Part shown: one piece after another, positions 36,742 through 47,685 of the stretch | How positions within the stretch are numbered: position 1 is the stretch's first letter | Layout: each line of letters starts with the position of its first letter | NCBI GenBank assembly: GCA_030706635.1 | Contig: JAUZOD010000005.1 | Span: 62,001-126,000, forward strand | DNA: 64,000 nt | Direction of reading: 5' to 3' | From: Bacteroidota bacterium | GTDB lineage: Bacteria > Bacteroidota > Bacteroidia > Chitinophagales > Chitinophagaceae | Translations under genes and position numbers: made by a program | Notes under the pieces: model-generated | Seen by the model: only the letters and a program-made list of their open reading frames with translations | What the model was told of the DNA's origin: nothing | Databases searched by the model: none

Positions 36742-36945
36742 CTACCAGCCTTGTTTAGCTACTCCAGCCTTAATGGCCGCCAGCGCTTTTTCTTCGCCGA
36801 GCAGAGTCGTCAATTTATTCCCCTTCCCGTCGTGACCCTGAGCCATGTAAGCTCCCTTTGCCGTTTTGCTGATCACTGCATCCACAATGGGAACATTCTT
36901 CTCTTTGGTCTTTACATTATAGGCTGTAAGTATTACGGTGGACAT
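36742..36945 (-). CDS. 67-residue protein, function unknown
   Basis: I do not recognise the family. The sequence looks coding: STVILTAYNVKTKEKNVP, then DAVISKTAKGAYMAQG and GKGNKLTTLLGEEKALAAIKAG, with a balanced soluble composition and no membrane segment. It lies between gyrB and the lectin gene on the same strand as both, with an AT-rich upstream region and no TAnnTTTG box. The lysine-rich centre might bind nucleic acid, but that is a guess. Confidence 0.65.
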   Translation of the reverse strand: MSTVILTAYNVKTKEKNVPIVDAVISKTAKGAYMAQGHDGKGNKLTTLLGEEKALAAIKAGVAKQGW

Positions 36946-37035
36946 ATTTTTAAATTTAAAAGGTTATTAATGATCAACACGATATAACCGGTTTTAAAGA
37001 TAGATAAATATTATTAAACCGGTTTTCCGGTAATG

Positions 37036-39033
<1,998 letters not shown>

Positions 39034-39095
39034 TTATTAGAACTGAAATAACAGGATCTGCGAATGTACGAAAATCGGGGCTAAGAATGAGGGTT

Positions 39096-39153
39096 AAAAC
39101 TGTCTTTTTTGCAGATTTTTTTGAGTGTTTTCACCCAAAAAAATGACAGTTTT
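39096..39153 (+). promoter_or_regulatory. Inverted repeat upstream of AraC-type gene (candidate operator)
   Basis: AAAACTGTC (39096-39104) and GACAGTTTT (39145-39153) are reverse complements about 40 bases apart, with T- and A-rich extensions. The right arm includes AAATGACAGT (39141-39150), the reverse complement of ACTGTCATTT found between hemA and hemH. It lies about 60-115 bases upstream of the -7 box at 39212. Autoregulation by the AraC-type protein is inferred. Confidence 0.45.
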
Positions 39154-39211
39154 ATGATGCTTATGGCCCTCTGAATCAGTTTTTGGGTATTGCCGGGCTG
39201 TGTTTCTGCTG

Positions 39212-39219
39212 TAAATTTG
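39212..39219 (+). promoter_or_regulatory. -7 box of AraC-type regulator gene
   Basis: TAAATTTG matches TAnnTTTG, with an ATTG -33-like element 19 bases upstream (39189-39192). The predicted leader is about 7 bases. Confidence 0.55.
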
Positions 39220-39229
39220 CCCCTCACCC

Positions 39230-40171
39230 ATGCATCAACCCCCCGACATACTTTCCCTGGCCTATAAACAACCGGTTATGCATCATGCCCTTGATCTTAT
39301 TCAGGAGAAAGAGCGTCAGATTCCCGGGTCTGTTCAGTATGTAATCCAGCGTTATCATAAGAATCCGCAATGGAATCTGGATGACCTGGGCATGATGACC
39401 TACCATTATCAAAAAGACAAACCCAGGGAGAACTACTTCGAATTGCGGTTTTGTATTGCCGGGAATGTTTACTGTAAGCAGAAAGACAGGGAATGCGATT
39501 CCTGCCGGTTGAATGTTTCCCGTTACTGTCAGGAGCGGATCGAGACGGTGGATGTGCTGAGTTTCCGGTTTTCTTCCGTTCATCTTTCCCAATTTGTGAG
39601 ATCAGAACAGGTAGCGGGCTCACTCACGGATAATGTACTCAATTTCAAACACCCTTCTTCCTTCTCGAAAATATTATCCCTTTGCAGCCGCATCAGGACG
39701 CTGCTGGAAGCAGTATTGAACCATACCTATACTGACAGCCTCGAAAATATATACATCAATGCGCAAACCCAGATGCTACTGCTATACAGCCTGGAGTGCA
39801 TGCTGGGGGAAAAAGAGGTGGAAGCCTTCCAATGCAAATTCCTGGCCAATGAAGGCGACCGTGAAAAAATTACGATGGCCAGAAAGATCCTCCTGGATCA
39901 TATCGGCGAACCCCTCACCATCCGCGAACTCAGCCGAAAAGTAGCCATCAACGAATGTTACCTCAAGAAAGGGTTCAAAGAGCTATTCGGCACCACCATC
40001 TTCGATTTCTACCAGAGCCAGCGTATGGAACACGCCCGCTATCTTTTATACGAAAAAGGGCTTAGTGTCACGGAGGTCTCCATTATGCTGGGCTATTCCT
40101 CCATCTCTCATTTTTCCACTGCTTTCAAAAAGCATACGGGGCTGAAGCCTTGTGAGTTATTGCTCCATTAA
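39230..40171 (+). CDS. AraC-family regulator with N-terminal cysteine cluster
   Basis: The 313-residue protein ends in an AraC-type DNA-binding domain (about 215-310: LTIRELSRKVAINECYLKKGFKELFG, then YEKGLSVTEVSIMLGYSSISHFSTAFKKHTGLKP). Its N-terminal half holds five cysteines, C75, C82, C89, C92 and C100 (C-x6-C-x6-C-x2-C-x7-C), a spacing that could bind a metal, an iron-sulfur cluster or haem. Together with the haem genes next to it, this suggests control of haem synthesis. That role is inferred, although the shared operator-like words at 39141 and 47697 support it. It is followed by a heptad stem-loop and convergent hemL. Confidence 0.85.
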   Translation: MHQPPDILSLAYKQPVMHHALDLIQEKERQIPGSVQYVIQRYHKNPQWNLDDLGMMTYHYQKDKPRENYFELRFCIAGNVYCKQKDRECDSCRLNVSRYCQERIETVDVLSFRFSSVHLSQFVRSEQVAGSLTDNVLNFKHPSSFSKILSLCSRIRTLLEAVLNHTYTDSLENIYINAQTQMLLLYSLECMLGEKEVEAFQCKFLANEGDREKITMARKILLDHIGEPLTIRELSRKVAINECYLKKGFKELFGTTIFDFYQSQRMEHARYLLYEKGLSVTEVSIMLGYSSISHFSTAFKKHTGLKPCELLLH

Positions 40172-40178
40172 TTTCATT

Positions 40179-40284
40179 GTTGACGGTTGACAGTTGACCG
40201 ACTCAGGTGCAACTCGTCAACAACAGGCTAACGCCATTCAGTTATTAACCTTCACCTAAAGTCTGTCAACCGTCAACTGTCAAC
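40179..40284. repeat. Heptad-unit inverted repeat between AraC-type gene and hemL
   Basis: The left arm (40179-40203) carries GTTGACG, GTTGACA and GTTGACC units; the right arm (40260-40284) is its near-perfect complement. The centre differs from other copies (56 bases, containing TCAGGTGCAACTCGTC). The hemL stop (40273-40275) and its last residues VDS lie within the right arm. Confidence 0.75.
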
Positions 40285-41556
40285 GAAACTCTCTGCTGCC
40301 TCAATCGTTTCATCCAGGTCCCGGAAACTGAGCGCATTGTTCAGGAACCAGCTTTCAAAAGGAGAGGGCGGAAGATAAATTCCCTGATCCAGGAGGGAAT
40401 GAAAGAATTTTTTAAACTGGTCTGTGTTGCCGTCGGAAGCAGTTGCAAAATCTTTTACTGGATGATCACAAAAATGAACGCTGATCATTGATGCGTACTG
40501 GTTGATCACAAAAGGAAATCCTTTTTGCTGCAGCGCTTTTTGTAATCCTTCTTTCAGATAGGTTGTCTTTTGTTCGAGTTCAGCAAAGATCTTTGGGTTT
40601 CCCTTTAATACTTTTAACGTCGTTAATCCTGCAATCATGGCAATGGGATTTCCACTAAGTGTTCCCGCCTGATATACTTTACCGGCCGGGGCGATGTGTT
40701 CCATGATTTCCCTGCGGCCACCGAATGCGCCTACAGGCATCCCGCCGCCAATCACTTTTCCATAGGTCACCAGGTCTGCCCGGATACCCAGTTTTTCCTG
40801 CGCACCTCCCGGAGCCAGCCGGAAGCCGGTCATCACTTCATCAAAGATCAGCAGCATATTTTCCGTATCACAGAGGGATCTTAATTCTTCCAGGAATCCT
40901 TTTTCAGGAAGGACACAGCCCATGTTGCCTGCTACCGGTTCAACGATGATGGCCGCGATGTTTCCGCGGTGTTGTTTTACCAGTCGGGTAACCGCTTCCG
41001 GATCATTGAATGGACAGGTAAGGGTGTCCTGGGCCACACCGGCCGTTATACCGGGTACCGTTTGTATATCTAAAGTGGCGACACCACTTCCGGCTTTCAC
41101 GAGAAAGGCATCGGCATGCCCGTGGTAATGGCCTTCAAATTTGATAAACTTATTTTTTCCGGTAAACCCCCTGGCCAGCCGGATTGCGCTCATACAGGCT
41201 TCTGTTCCGCTGCTCACCATGCGGATCAGATCCACATGGGGAACCATACTGATGATCAGCTCGGCCATTTCCACTTCCAGTTCGGTAGGCGCCCCATAAG
41301 AAGTGGAATTGGCAACCCTGTCCCGGATCGCCTGAATAACGGGTTCATATGCATGCCCGAGAATCATTGGCCCCCAGGAAGCAATATAATCGATGTATTT
41401 ATTGCCATCAGCATCGTAAAGGTAGGCGCCTTTGGCCCTGCTAATGAAAAGCGGCGTGCCGCCAACACTTTTAAAGGCTCGCACCGGCGAATTCACCCCT
41501 CCGGGAATGGACCTCCGGGCCCTGGCGAAAAGCTGTTCACTTAGAGTTGTCTCCAT
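40273..41556 (-). CDS. hemL: Glutamate-1-semialdehyde 2,1-aminomutase
   Basis: HemL moves the amino group of glutamate-1-semialdehyde to give 5-aminolevulinate, using PLP. The 427-residue protein has the PLP lysine K267 in VTYGKVIGGGMPVGAFGG, plus SSGTEACMSAIRLARGFTG and EGHYHGHADAFL. It forms the C5 pathway with HemA, encoded at the other end of this block. It is the last gene of the leftward haem run. Its C-terminal codons are formed by the inverted repeat. Confidence 0.97.
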   Translation of the reverse strand: METTLSEQLFARARRSIPGGVNSPVRAFKSVGGTPLFISRAKGAYLYDADGNKYIDYIASWGPMILGHAYEPVIQAIRDRVANSTSYGAPTELEVEMAELIISMVPHVDLIRMVSSGTEACMSAIRLARGFTGKNKFIKFEGHYHGHADAFLVKAGSGVATLDIQTVPGITAGVAQDTLTCPFNDPEAVTRLVKQHRGNIAAIIVEPVAGNMGCVLPEKGFLEELRSLCDTENMLLIFDEVMTGFRLAPGGAQEKLGIRADLVTYGKVIGGGMPVGAFGGRREIMEHIAPAGKVYQAGTLSGNPIAMIAGLTTLKVLKGNPKIFAELEQKTTYLKEGLQKALQQKGFPFVINQYASMISVHFCDHPVKDFATASDGNTDQFKKFFHSLLDQGIYLPPSPFESWFLNNALSFRDLDETIEAAESFVDS

Positions 41557-41634
41557 AATATTGATTCAGAAAATAAAAGTCTGCTTATCCATTCGGTTAT
41601 TCATTGACGGTAGCAGCAGGGTTTGTTCACAGCT

Positions 41635-42606
41635 TCAGTTCTCCAGCAATTTCACGGCATCTCGTGCGAAATAAGTAGCAATTAAATCGGCGCCGGCTCT
41701 TTTCATGGACGTGAGGGTTTCCAGGATCGCTTTATGCTCATCCAGCCAGCCCATTTTGGCTGCGGCCTTGATCATGGCATATTCGCCGCTGATATTGTAA
41801 GCACTAACGGGAACGCGCACGGCATTTTTCACTTCGCGGATGATATCCAGGTAGGCAAGCGCGGGTTTTACCATCACGATGTCCGCGCCTTCCGCCACGT
41901 CCTGCAGAGCCTCTTTTACTGCTTCCGTGCGATTGGCATAGTCCATTTGATAGGTTTTTTTATCACCGAATCCGGGAGAAGAATCCAGGGCATCCCGGAA
42001 AGGACCGTAGAAACAGGACGCATATTTTGCACTGTAGGCCATGATGCCCGTTTTGGTAAATCCGTTTTTTTCAAAGGCCGTTCTTATGGCGCCGATCCTG
42101 CCGTCCATCATATCGCTTGGGGCTACAAAGTCTGCCCCGGCCTCTGCATGACTCAGGCTCATCTTTACCAGCGCTTCCACGGTTTCATCATTTACAATCT
42201 CCCCGTCTTTTACAATGCCATCGTGACCATAAGAAGAATAGGGATCAAGCGCCACATCGGTCATGATCAGTATTTCAGGAACCGCATCTTTAATTGCGCG
42301 GATACTCTTTTGCATAAGGCCTTCTTTATTCCAGGCTTCCTTTCCCGTATTGTCCTTCAATTCATCTTTGCACTTGATGAATAGCAAAATACTTTTCAAT
42401 CCCATGCTATAAAGTTCTTTCACTTCACTGACCGTCACGTCCAGGCTGTTCCGGTAATATCCCGGCATGGATTTAATCTCCGTTCTTACCTGTCTGCCCT
42501 CGTCAATGAAAAGGGGTACAATGAAATCATTGGCGGAAAGAGTGGTTTCGGCAACCAAACTCCGGATGGATGGATTTGCTCTTAATATTCTGCTTCGGGT
42601 GCGCAT
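41635..42606 (-). CDS. hemB: Delta-aminolevulinic acid dehydratase (porphobilinogen synthase)
   Basis: HemB joins two 5-aminolevulinate molecules into porphobilinogen. The 323-residue protein has two active-site lysines (in MAYSAKYASCFYGPFRD and MVKPALAYLD). The region that carries three zinc-binding cysteines in E. coli reads DVALDPYSSYGHDG here, so the enzyme is predicted to be of the type without active-site zinc, probably magnesium-dependent. The ATG at 42606 (MRTRSRILRANPSIR) is chosen over an upstream TTG. hemL follows after 78 bases. Confidence 0.96.
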   Translation of the reverse strand: MRTRSRILRANPSIRSLVAETTLSANDFIVPLFIDEGRQVRTEIKSMPGYYRNSLDVTVSEVKELYSMGLKSILLFIKCKDELKDNTGKEAWNKEGLMQKSIRAIKDAVPEILIMTDVALDPYSSYGHDGIVKDGEIVNDETVEALVKMSLSHAEAGADFVAPSDMMDGRIGAIRTAFEKNGFTKTGIMAYSAKYASCFYGPFRDALDSSPGFGDKKTYQMDYANRTEAVKEALQDVAEGADIVMVKPALAYLDIIREVKNAVRVPVSAYNISGEYAMIKAAAKMGWLDEHKAILETLTSMKRAGADLIATYFARDAVKLLEN

Positions 42607-42686
42607 TGGAATTAAAATTAATAAGTAAAAAGGTGTTTTATTCTGTTTCAATATTGTTTATATCAGCCGGTCATTTGCCCGCTCTT

Positions 42687-42716
42687 CATTGTCCATTGTT
42701 AACTCTCCATTGTTAA
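42687..42716. repeat. Heptad array after hemF (single orientation)
   Basis: CATTGTC, CATTGTT, AACTCTC and CATTGTT run head to tail; the hemF stop (42713-42715) is at the edge. Unlike the other members there is no facing inverted array, so it cannot form the long stem by itself. Confidence 0.6.
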
Positions 42717-43663
42717 ACCCACTCCTTCGGCTTCAAACAAACCTGCAGCAATTCGTCTTCCCTGCTCCCCGGGTCGGGATGATGGTCATATACCCATCGG
42801 GCGCGGGGCGGGAGGCTCATTAAAATACTTTCTATCCTTCCCTTTGTTTTTAATCCGAACAAAGTTCCGCGGTCATGAATGAGATTAAACTCCACATATC
42901 TGCCCCTTCTGATTTCCTGCCAGAAGGTTTCTTTTTCTCCATAGGGATTGTCCTTTCTTTTCTGAACGATGGGAAGGTAAGCTTCCAGAAAAGTATCGCC
43001 GTTTAGCTGCTGGAACCTGAACAGGTCTTCAGCATGGGCTTCGCTGCCGGGCCTGAGATGGTCATAGAATATACCTCCTATGCCGCGCGTTTCCTTATCG
43101 CGGTGGGTATTGGAAAAATAGTCATCGCAGTTTTTTTTGTACCGGGGGTACAGATCCGGGTCAAAGGAATCCAATGCTTTTTTCAGGGTCCCGTGAAAAT
43201 GCCGGGCATCTTCTTCAAATAAATAATATGGCGTAAGATCGGCACCTCCGCCAAACCACCTGTCTTTTATATATCCTCCCCCATCATATAATTCAAAAAA
43301 ACGCCAGTTGGCGTGAACCGTGGGCACGTAAGGGTTCAAGGGATGAATGACCAGGGAAAGTCCGCAGGCGAACCAGGAATCACCGTCCATCTGCAGTTGC
43401 TTTCGCATGGCATCTGTTACCTGGCCAAAGACCACCGATGTATTTACACCGGCTTTTTCAATTACAGCACCCATGTCCATCACCCGGGTTCTTCCGCCAC
43501 CACCTTTTCCGGCCGCCCGTTCCCAATCATCTGTTTTGAATACGGCCTTCCCATCGAGTTTTCCCAGTGCAGCACAGATTGTATCCTGCAAACCATAGAT
43601 GTACTCAATCCACCGGCTTCTGAATTCTTTTGTTGTTGTCTTATTTAAAAGCGGAGCATCCAT
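42713..43663 (-). CDS. hemF: Oxygen-dependent coproporphyrinogen III oxidase
   Basis: HemF uses molecular oxygen to convert coproporphyrinogen III to protoporphyrinogen IX. The 316-residue protein has the family core: WERAAGKGGGGRTRVMDMG, NPYVPTVHANWRFFE, WWFGGGADLTPYY-like text (RWFGGGADLTPYYLFEEDA), RGIGGIFYDHL and GRYVEFNLIHDRGTLFGLKTKGRIESILMSLPP. Its presence implies aerobic haem synthesis; no hemN is in the window. It starts 15 bases after hemE on the same strand. Confidence 0.97.
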   Translation of the reverse strand: MDAPLLNKTTTKEFRSRWIEYIYGLQDTICAALGKLDGKAVFKTDDWERAAGKGGGGRTRVMDMGAVIEKAGVNTSVVFGQVTDAMRKQLQMDGDSWFACGLSLVIHPLNPYVPTVHANWRFFELYDGGGYIKDRWFGGGADLTPYYLFEEDARHFHGTLKKALDSFDPDLYPRYKKNCDDYFSNTHRDKETRGIGGIFYDHLRPGSEAHAEDLFRFQQLNGDTFLEAYLPIVQKRKDNPYGEKETFWQEIRRGRYVEFNLIHDRGTLFGLKTKGRIESILMSLPPRARWVYDHHPDPGSREDELLQVCLKPKEWV

Positions 43664-43678
43664 AACAGACTTTTGTTT

Positions 43679-44731
43679 TCACAATGAGCTTTTTTCAAAG
43701 TCGTTTTGATAGGAATGACTTTTAACCGCATCTACAAATGCTTTGGCATGATCCACGGGCACGTTCGGCAGAATGCCATGACCCAGGTTGGCGATATGCC
43801 GGCGAGGACCAAAATCGTTCAGCATCCGGGTGACCTGTTTTTTCAATTCCGGAATCGGCGTAAGCAAACGTGCCGGATCAAAATTTCCCTGCAGAGTCAC
43901 CTGATGGCCCGCAAACGCCCGCGCCGTATCCGGCCGGATGCACCAATCCACACCGATGCCTGCAGTACCGGTTGCGGCCATTTCCGCCAGGGAATGCCAG
44001 GCGCCTTTGGCAAATAAGATGGTTGGGACCTCCTGTTTCAAAGCAAGAATGATCTGGCGCATGTATTGTAAAGAAAAAATTTCAAAGTCATCCGGACCCA
44101 GCAAGCCGCCCCAGCTGTCAAACAACTGAACTACATCGGCTCCGGCTTTTACCTGTTGCCGGAGATAGGCAATGGTTGTATCTGTAAGCATTTGCAGAAG
44201 CTGATGTGCGAGTACGGGCTGGGTATAACAAAAGGATTTCGTCAGGTCAAACGTCTTGGATCCTTTACCATCCACCATATAACAGAGCAGGGTCCAGGGG
44301 GCGCCCGCAAATCCGATCAGGGGTACACGCCCATTCAGTTCCTGCTTCACCAGGCGTATGGCCTCGAAAACATAACCCAGGGACGCTTCCACGTTTGGCA
44401 CAAAAACCCGTCGGGCATCGGCTTCGGTTCTTACCGGTGCCGGCAACACCGGACCCGTATTTTCAATCAGTTGTACTTCAAGCCCCATGGCCTGCAGTAC
44501 AACGAGGATGTCAGAGAAAAGAATGGCCGCGTCCACTCCGATCTGATCTACAGGCTGTAGCGTAATCTCGGTTGCCAGTGCCGGTGTTTGCACCCGGTCA
44601 AAAAATGAATATTTATCCCGCAGCTTCCGGTAGTCTGGCAGATAACGGCCTGCCTGCCGCATCATCCATACTGGTGCGCGTTCCGTTTTTTCTCCTGCGA
44701 GGGTTCTCAGCAATAAGTTATTTTTCAGCAT
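43679..44731 (-). CDS. hemE: Uroporphyrinogen decarboxylase
   Basis: HemE removes four carboxyl groups from uroporphyrinogen III to give coproporphyrinogen III. The 350-residue protein has the signature [16 protein letters not shown] near the start, then [27 protein letters not shown] and [17 protein letters not shown], and ends with [19 protein letters not shown]. Its start overlaps the end of hemD by 7 bases, indicating coupled translation within the haem operon. Confidence 0.97.
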   Translation of the reverse strand: MLKNNLLLRTLAGEKTERAPVWMMRQAGRYLPDYRKLRDKYSFFDRVQTPALATEITLQPVDQIGVDAAILFSDILVVLQAMGLEVQLIENTGPVLPAPVRTEADARRVFVPNVEASLGYVFEAIRLVKQELNGRVPLIGFAGAPWTLLCYMVDGKGSKTFDLTKSFCYTQPVLAHQLLQMLTDTTIAYLRQQVKAGADVVQLFDSWGGLLGPDDFEIFSLQYMRQIILALKQEVPTILFAKGAWHSLAEMAATGTAGIGVDWCIRPDTARAFAGHQVTLQGNFDPARLLTPIPELKKQVTRMLNDFGPRRHIANLGHGILPNVPVDHAKAFVDAVKSHSYQNDFEKSSL

Positions 44732-45456
44732 GTTGATGATATCGGGTGTGACCGGCCATAGTCAATGGCCATTTTTAAAAGAGATTTTTTATCGGGGTTG
44801 GGGCAGATCAGCAACTCATTGTTGGAGAAACTTCGAAGGATTTGGGCCGTTGTTTCCCCCAACGCAAATAAAACGGTCCGGCGCGGAATGCTGTTTATGG
44901 AAAAAAAACTGGTTACGGCCGTCGGACTAAAAAATAATATGGCATCAAAATCTTTTTCCAATTGCACCGGCGTCGCGCATGTTCGGTAAACAACAAGTTC
45001 CTGCAGGTGAATCCCGTGTTCATTTAATTTATCGGGCAATACGTCTCTGCGCTGATCTCCGCAGAAGAAAACGGCCCGCCTGACCTGGTCCTGAATTATT
45101 TTACCGGAAAGTTCCTCTGCATTTTTTGCTGTGCTTAGGATCGCCGCCTCGCCAAAAAAAGAAACGATCTGTTTTCTGGTCACGCTACCTACAGCATATA
45201 TTCCCCAATCCGGCCTGCGATGGATAAAGGCTGACACCGCCTTCACTGCATTGGCGCTGGTAAAAACAACAACCTGCGTTTGGCCGGCGAACGACATCAC
45301 CTCATTGCGGGTATGCTCATCCGAATTCAAAGTAATTTGAATGAAGGGAATTTCTTCAACCACAACGGAAAGCGGATAATTTCCTTTTTCAGCCGTCCGG
45401 TTTTCATCCGCTGACGCTGATCCGGTGGATAATATCGTAAAGGGCCTGTCAGGCAT
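44725..45456 (-). CDS. hemD: Uroporphyrinogen-III synthase
   Basis: HemD closes hydroxymethylbilane into uroporphyrinogen III with inversion of ring D. HemD proteins are poorly conserved; this 243-residue one is recognised by its two-domain Rossmann-like layout, motifs such as [15 protein letters not shown] and [14 protein letters not shown], and its position between hemC and hemE. The end of hemC overlaps its start by 8 bases and its end overlaps hemE by 7. Confidence 0.9.
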   Translation of the reverse strand: MPDRPFTILSTGSASADENRTAEKGNYPLSVVVEEIPFIQITLNSDEHTRNEVMSFAGQTQVVVFTSANAVKAVSAFIHRRPDWGIYAVGSVTRKQIVSFFGEAAILSTAKNAEELSGKIIQDQVRRAVFFCGDQRRDVLPDKLNEHGIHLQELVVYRTCATPVQLEKDFDAILFFSPTAVTSFFSINSIPRRTVLFALGETTAQILRSFSNNELLICPNPDKKSLLKMAIDYGRSHPISSTC

Positions 45457-46369
45457 GTTTTATTTCCTTCAGTATGGCCATTCCGCCTTCTTCTAGCAGT
45501 TCGCGCGCTGCGGAAGTGCCAAGGGATGCCGCCAGCTCCAGGGAGATCCGTTTCTCGATAGTCACTTGCTTTTTCCCGTCGGTGCTGGTAAGATTTCCCT
45601 GAAAAAGCAGTTCTTCATTTTCAATTTCTGCGAGCGCACCTACCGGCGTTGAGCAGCCTCCCATGAGTGCGGATAAAAAATCTCTTTCAATATGGGCGCA
45701 GAATGCAGTGCGTTCATCATGAAGTTTTGCACAGGAGCTGAGCAGCGGCTCATCGTTTTCGCGACAAACGACCAACAAGGCACCCTGAGCCGGGGCGGGA
45801 AGCATCCAGCTCAGTTCGATGGCATTCTGCGGGCGAAGGCCGATCCGTTCCAGGCCGGCTGCGGCAAAAATGGCTCCGCTCCAGTTGCTTTCAGCCAGTT
45901 TTTTCAGTCGGGTATTCACGTTCCCGCGAATAGGTGCTATGCTGTCCTGCGGAAAACGGTGCAGCCATTGCGATCTTCGCCGGAGGCTGCTCGAACCAAT
46001 CAAAGCAGGGCGGTGGTCTTCTAGGAAAGTATTTTCGAGTTGCTGCCGGGGAGCGAGCAAATCATAGGGATTGTCTCTTTCCGGAACGGCGGCTTCTACT
46101 ATTCCTTTGGGAAGCTGAACCGGCACATCCTTCATGGAATGTACAGCAAGATCTATCTGATTATTCAGCAGAGCCTGATCCAGGCTGCGGGTAAATATGC
46201 CCTGAACGCCCATGGCATATAAAGGCGTGGTCAGATCGAGATCGCCCTCGCTCTTTACAGGCACGAGTACAGTGTTTATGCCGGATTTCTTTAGCAGATG
46301 CTGAATCCGCGTTGCCTGCCACAAAGCGAGCTGACTATCCCTGGTGCCGATCCGGTATGTTATTGACAT
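45449..46369 (-). CDS. hemC: Porphobilinogen deaminase (hydroxymethylbilane synthase)
   Basis: HemC polymerises four porphobilinogens on a dipyrromethane cofactor. The 306-residue protein has the cofactor cysteine C239 in LMGGCSTPVGALAEI, the substrate-binding HSMKDVPVQLP, and GSSSLRRRSQ. The ATG of MSITYRIGTRDSQLALWQ is the start, 11 bases after the hemA stop; the longer upstream frame is antisense-like and overlaps hemA. Its TGA lies inside the hemD ATG region, an 8-base overlap. Confidence 0.96.
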   Translation of the reverse strand: MSITYRIGTRDSQLALWQATRIQHLLKKSGINTVLVPVKSEGDLDLTTPLYAMGVQGIFTRSLDQALLNNQIDLAVHSMKDVPVQLPKGIVEAAVPERDNPYDLLAPRQQLENTFLEDHRPALIGSSSLRRRSQWLHRFPQDSIAPIRGNVNTRLKKLAESNWSGAIFAAAGLERIGLRPQNAIELSWMLPAPAQGALLVVCRENDEPLLSSCAKLHDERTAFCAHIERDFLSALMGGCSTPVGALAEIENEELLFQGNLTSTDGKKQVTIEKRISLELAASLGTSAARELLEEGGMAILKEIKHA

Positions 46370-46380
46370 GATAGACTGGT

Positions 46381-47613
46381 TTATCCTGCAGCGATAAACT
46401 CGTTGATTGCCTGAATATACTGGCAACCCCGCTGATTTTCGTGGCGCATCTTTGAAGCCATGCCGTTCAATACACGCTGTATTTTTTGGTCTGCTGCGCT
46501 GGCCGGGGTCCGCGTAATGGAAGATTGTCCAAACAGCGGAGAACAGTAAATTTCCTGAAGTTTTATTTTCACTTCTCTTAAAACCGGAACGTGCTTGCGC
46601 ATTTCGTGCCAATCCAGCAATTCCCGCATGTGGCCGGCAATAATCACCTGCGCTTTAGGAATTTCAGCTGCGCGTTTCTGAAGGGTCTCATCTTTCATCC
46701 GCGAAAGACTATCCACGTCGATCAGCGTAATGAAGGGGAGTTCAGCAACCGCTTTATCTACATTGCAGGGAATGGACAGATCAATAAGGAGTTTATTTTC
46801 TTTGAATGGGGCCAGCTGGTCAACCGTAATGACCGGATCCGTTGCATTCGTAGCCACCAGAATAATGTCTGCCTTACCAATCTCTTCCGTCAGGTGATCC
46901 ATGGAGGCATGCCGTAAATGCAACAGGGAAGCCAGGTTTTCTGCTTTCTCGTTTGTCCTGTTAATCAGCGTGATGTTGGTGGTACCCAGATAATCCACCA
47001 TATTTTTACAGGCATTGCTGCCGATTTTACCTGTGCCGAGCAGGAGAATCTGTTTGTTCTTGATCTCCTGTATGTTTTCCCGGATATAATGTACAGCAGC
47101 AAAAGCAACGGAAACCGTACCGTCACTCAGGGTTGTTTGATTTTTTATCTCTTTGGAAGATTGCAAAACCTGGTTCAGGGTCCTTTCCAGAAAAATATGG
47201 ATGAACTCTCTTTCTTTTGCGAATTTCATGGCCTGGCGGATCTGACCAACAATTTCATAGTCCCCCAGAATCTGAGAATCCAACCCGGCTGCGACATCAA
47301 AAAGATGATGGATGGCTTTTAACCCCTGTTTGCAATACGCCAAGGCATTGAACACATCCGAGGTTCCTTCTGTCTGGGAACAAAAAAGCCGCACCAGCTG
47401 CTGGGCATTCTCTGCAATTCCGTAAATCTCTGAACGGTTGCAGGTAGATAAAACGAACAGATCCTGGACTCCGTAAAGAGATGCGTTTTGAAGTATTCGT
47501 TCGTACTGCTGGGATCCAATGGCAAATGAACCTCTGACCTTGGTATCAGTCTTTTTGTAGTTGATACCAACCACAAAAAATTTGGAAAGTTCAGTTACCG
47601 GATTCCTGCTCAT
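46381..47613 (-). CDS. hemA: Glutamyl-tRNA reductase
   Basis: HemA reduces glutamyl-tRNA to glutamate-1-semialdehyde, the first and usually controlled step of haem synthesis. The 410-residue protein has the active-site cysteine C58 in VLSTCNRSEIYG, then AAGLDSQILGDYEIVGQIRQA, and the NADPH-binding LLGTGKIGSNACKN. It heads the leftward hemACDEF-B-L run and is divergent from hemH. A TAGTTTTG box (minus, 47650-47657) lies 36 bases before the ATG. Three TGTC-type sites lie just behind it. Confidence 0.97.
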   Translation of the reverse strand: MSRNPVTELSKFFVVGINYKKTDTKVRGSFAIGSQQYERILQNASLYGVQDLFVLSTCNRSEIYGIAENAQQLVRLFCSQTEGTSDVFNALAYCKQGLKAIHHLFDVAAGLDSQILGDYEIVGQIRQAMKFAKEREFIHIFLERTLNQVLQSSKEIKNQTTLSDGTVSVAFAAVHYIRENIQEIKNKQILLLGTGKIGSNACKNMVDYLGTTNITLINRTNEKAENLASLLHLRHASMDHLTEEIGKADIILVATNATDPVITVDQLAPFKENKLLIDLSIPCNVDKAVAELPFITLIDVDSLSRMKDETLQKRAAEIPKAQVIIAGHMRELLDWHEMRKHVPVLREVKIKLQEIYCSPLFGQSSITRTPASAADQKIQRVLNGMASKMRHENQRGCQYIQAINEFIAAG

Positions 47614-47647
47614 GGCTCCTGCTCGTCGGGGTTATGATAAATAGATA

Positions 47648-47664
47648 CGCAAAACTACTTTGCG
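47648..47664 (-). promoter_or_regulatory. Inverted repeat over the hemA -7 box
   Basis: CGCAAA (47648-47653) and TTTGCG (47659-47664) are reverse complements with a 5-base spacer. The hemA -7 box TAGTTTTG (minus strand, 47650-47657) overlaps it. It might be an operator or simply the promoter core; both readings are possible. Confidence 0.4.
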
Positions 47665-47685
47665 CTTTCCTTAACTCAGCATTTT

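Noticed and set aside
45449-46612. Long 387-residue form of hemC
   Set aside because: The first 81 residues overlap hemA in another frame and are not HemC-like; HemC proteins begin near MSITYRIGTRDS.
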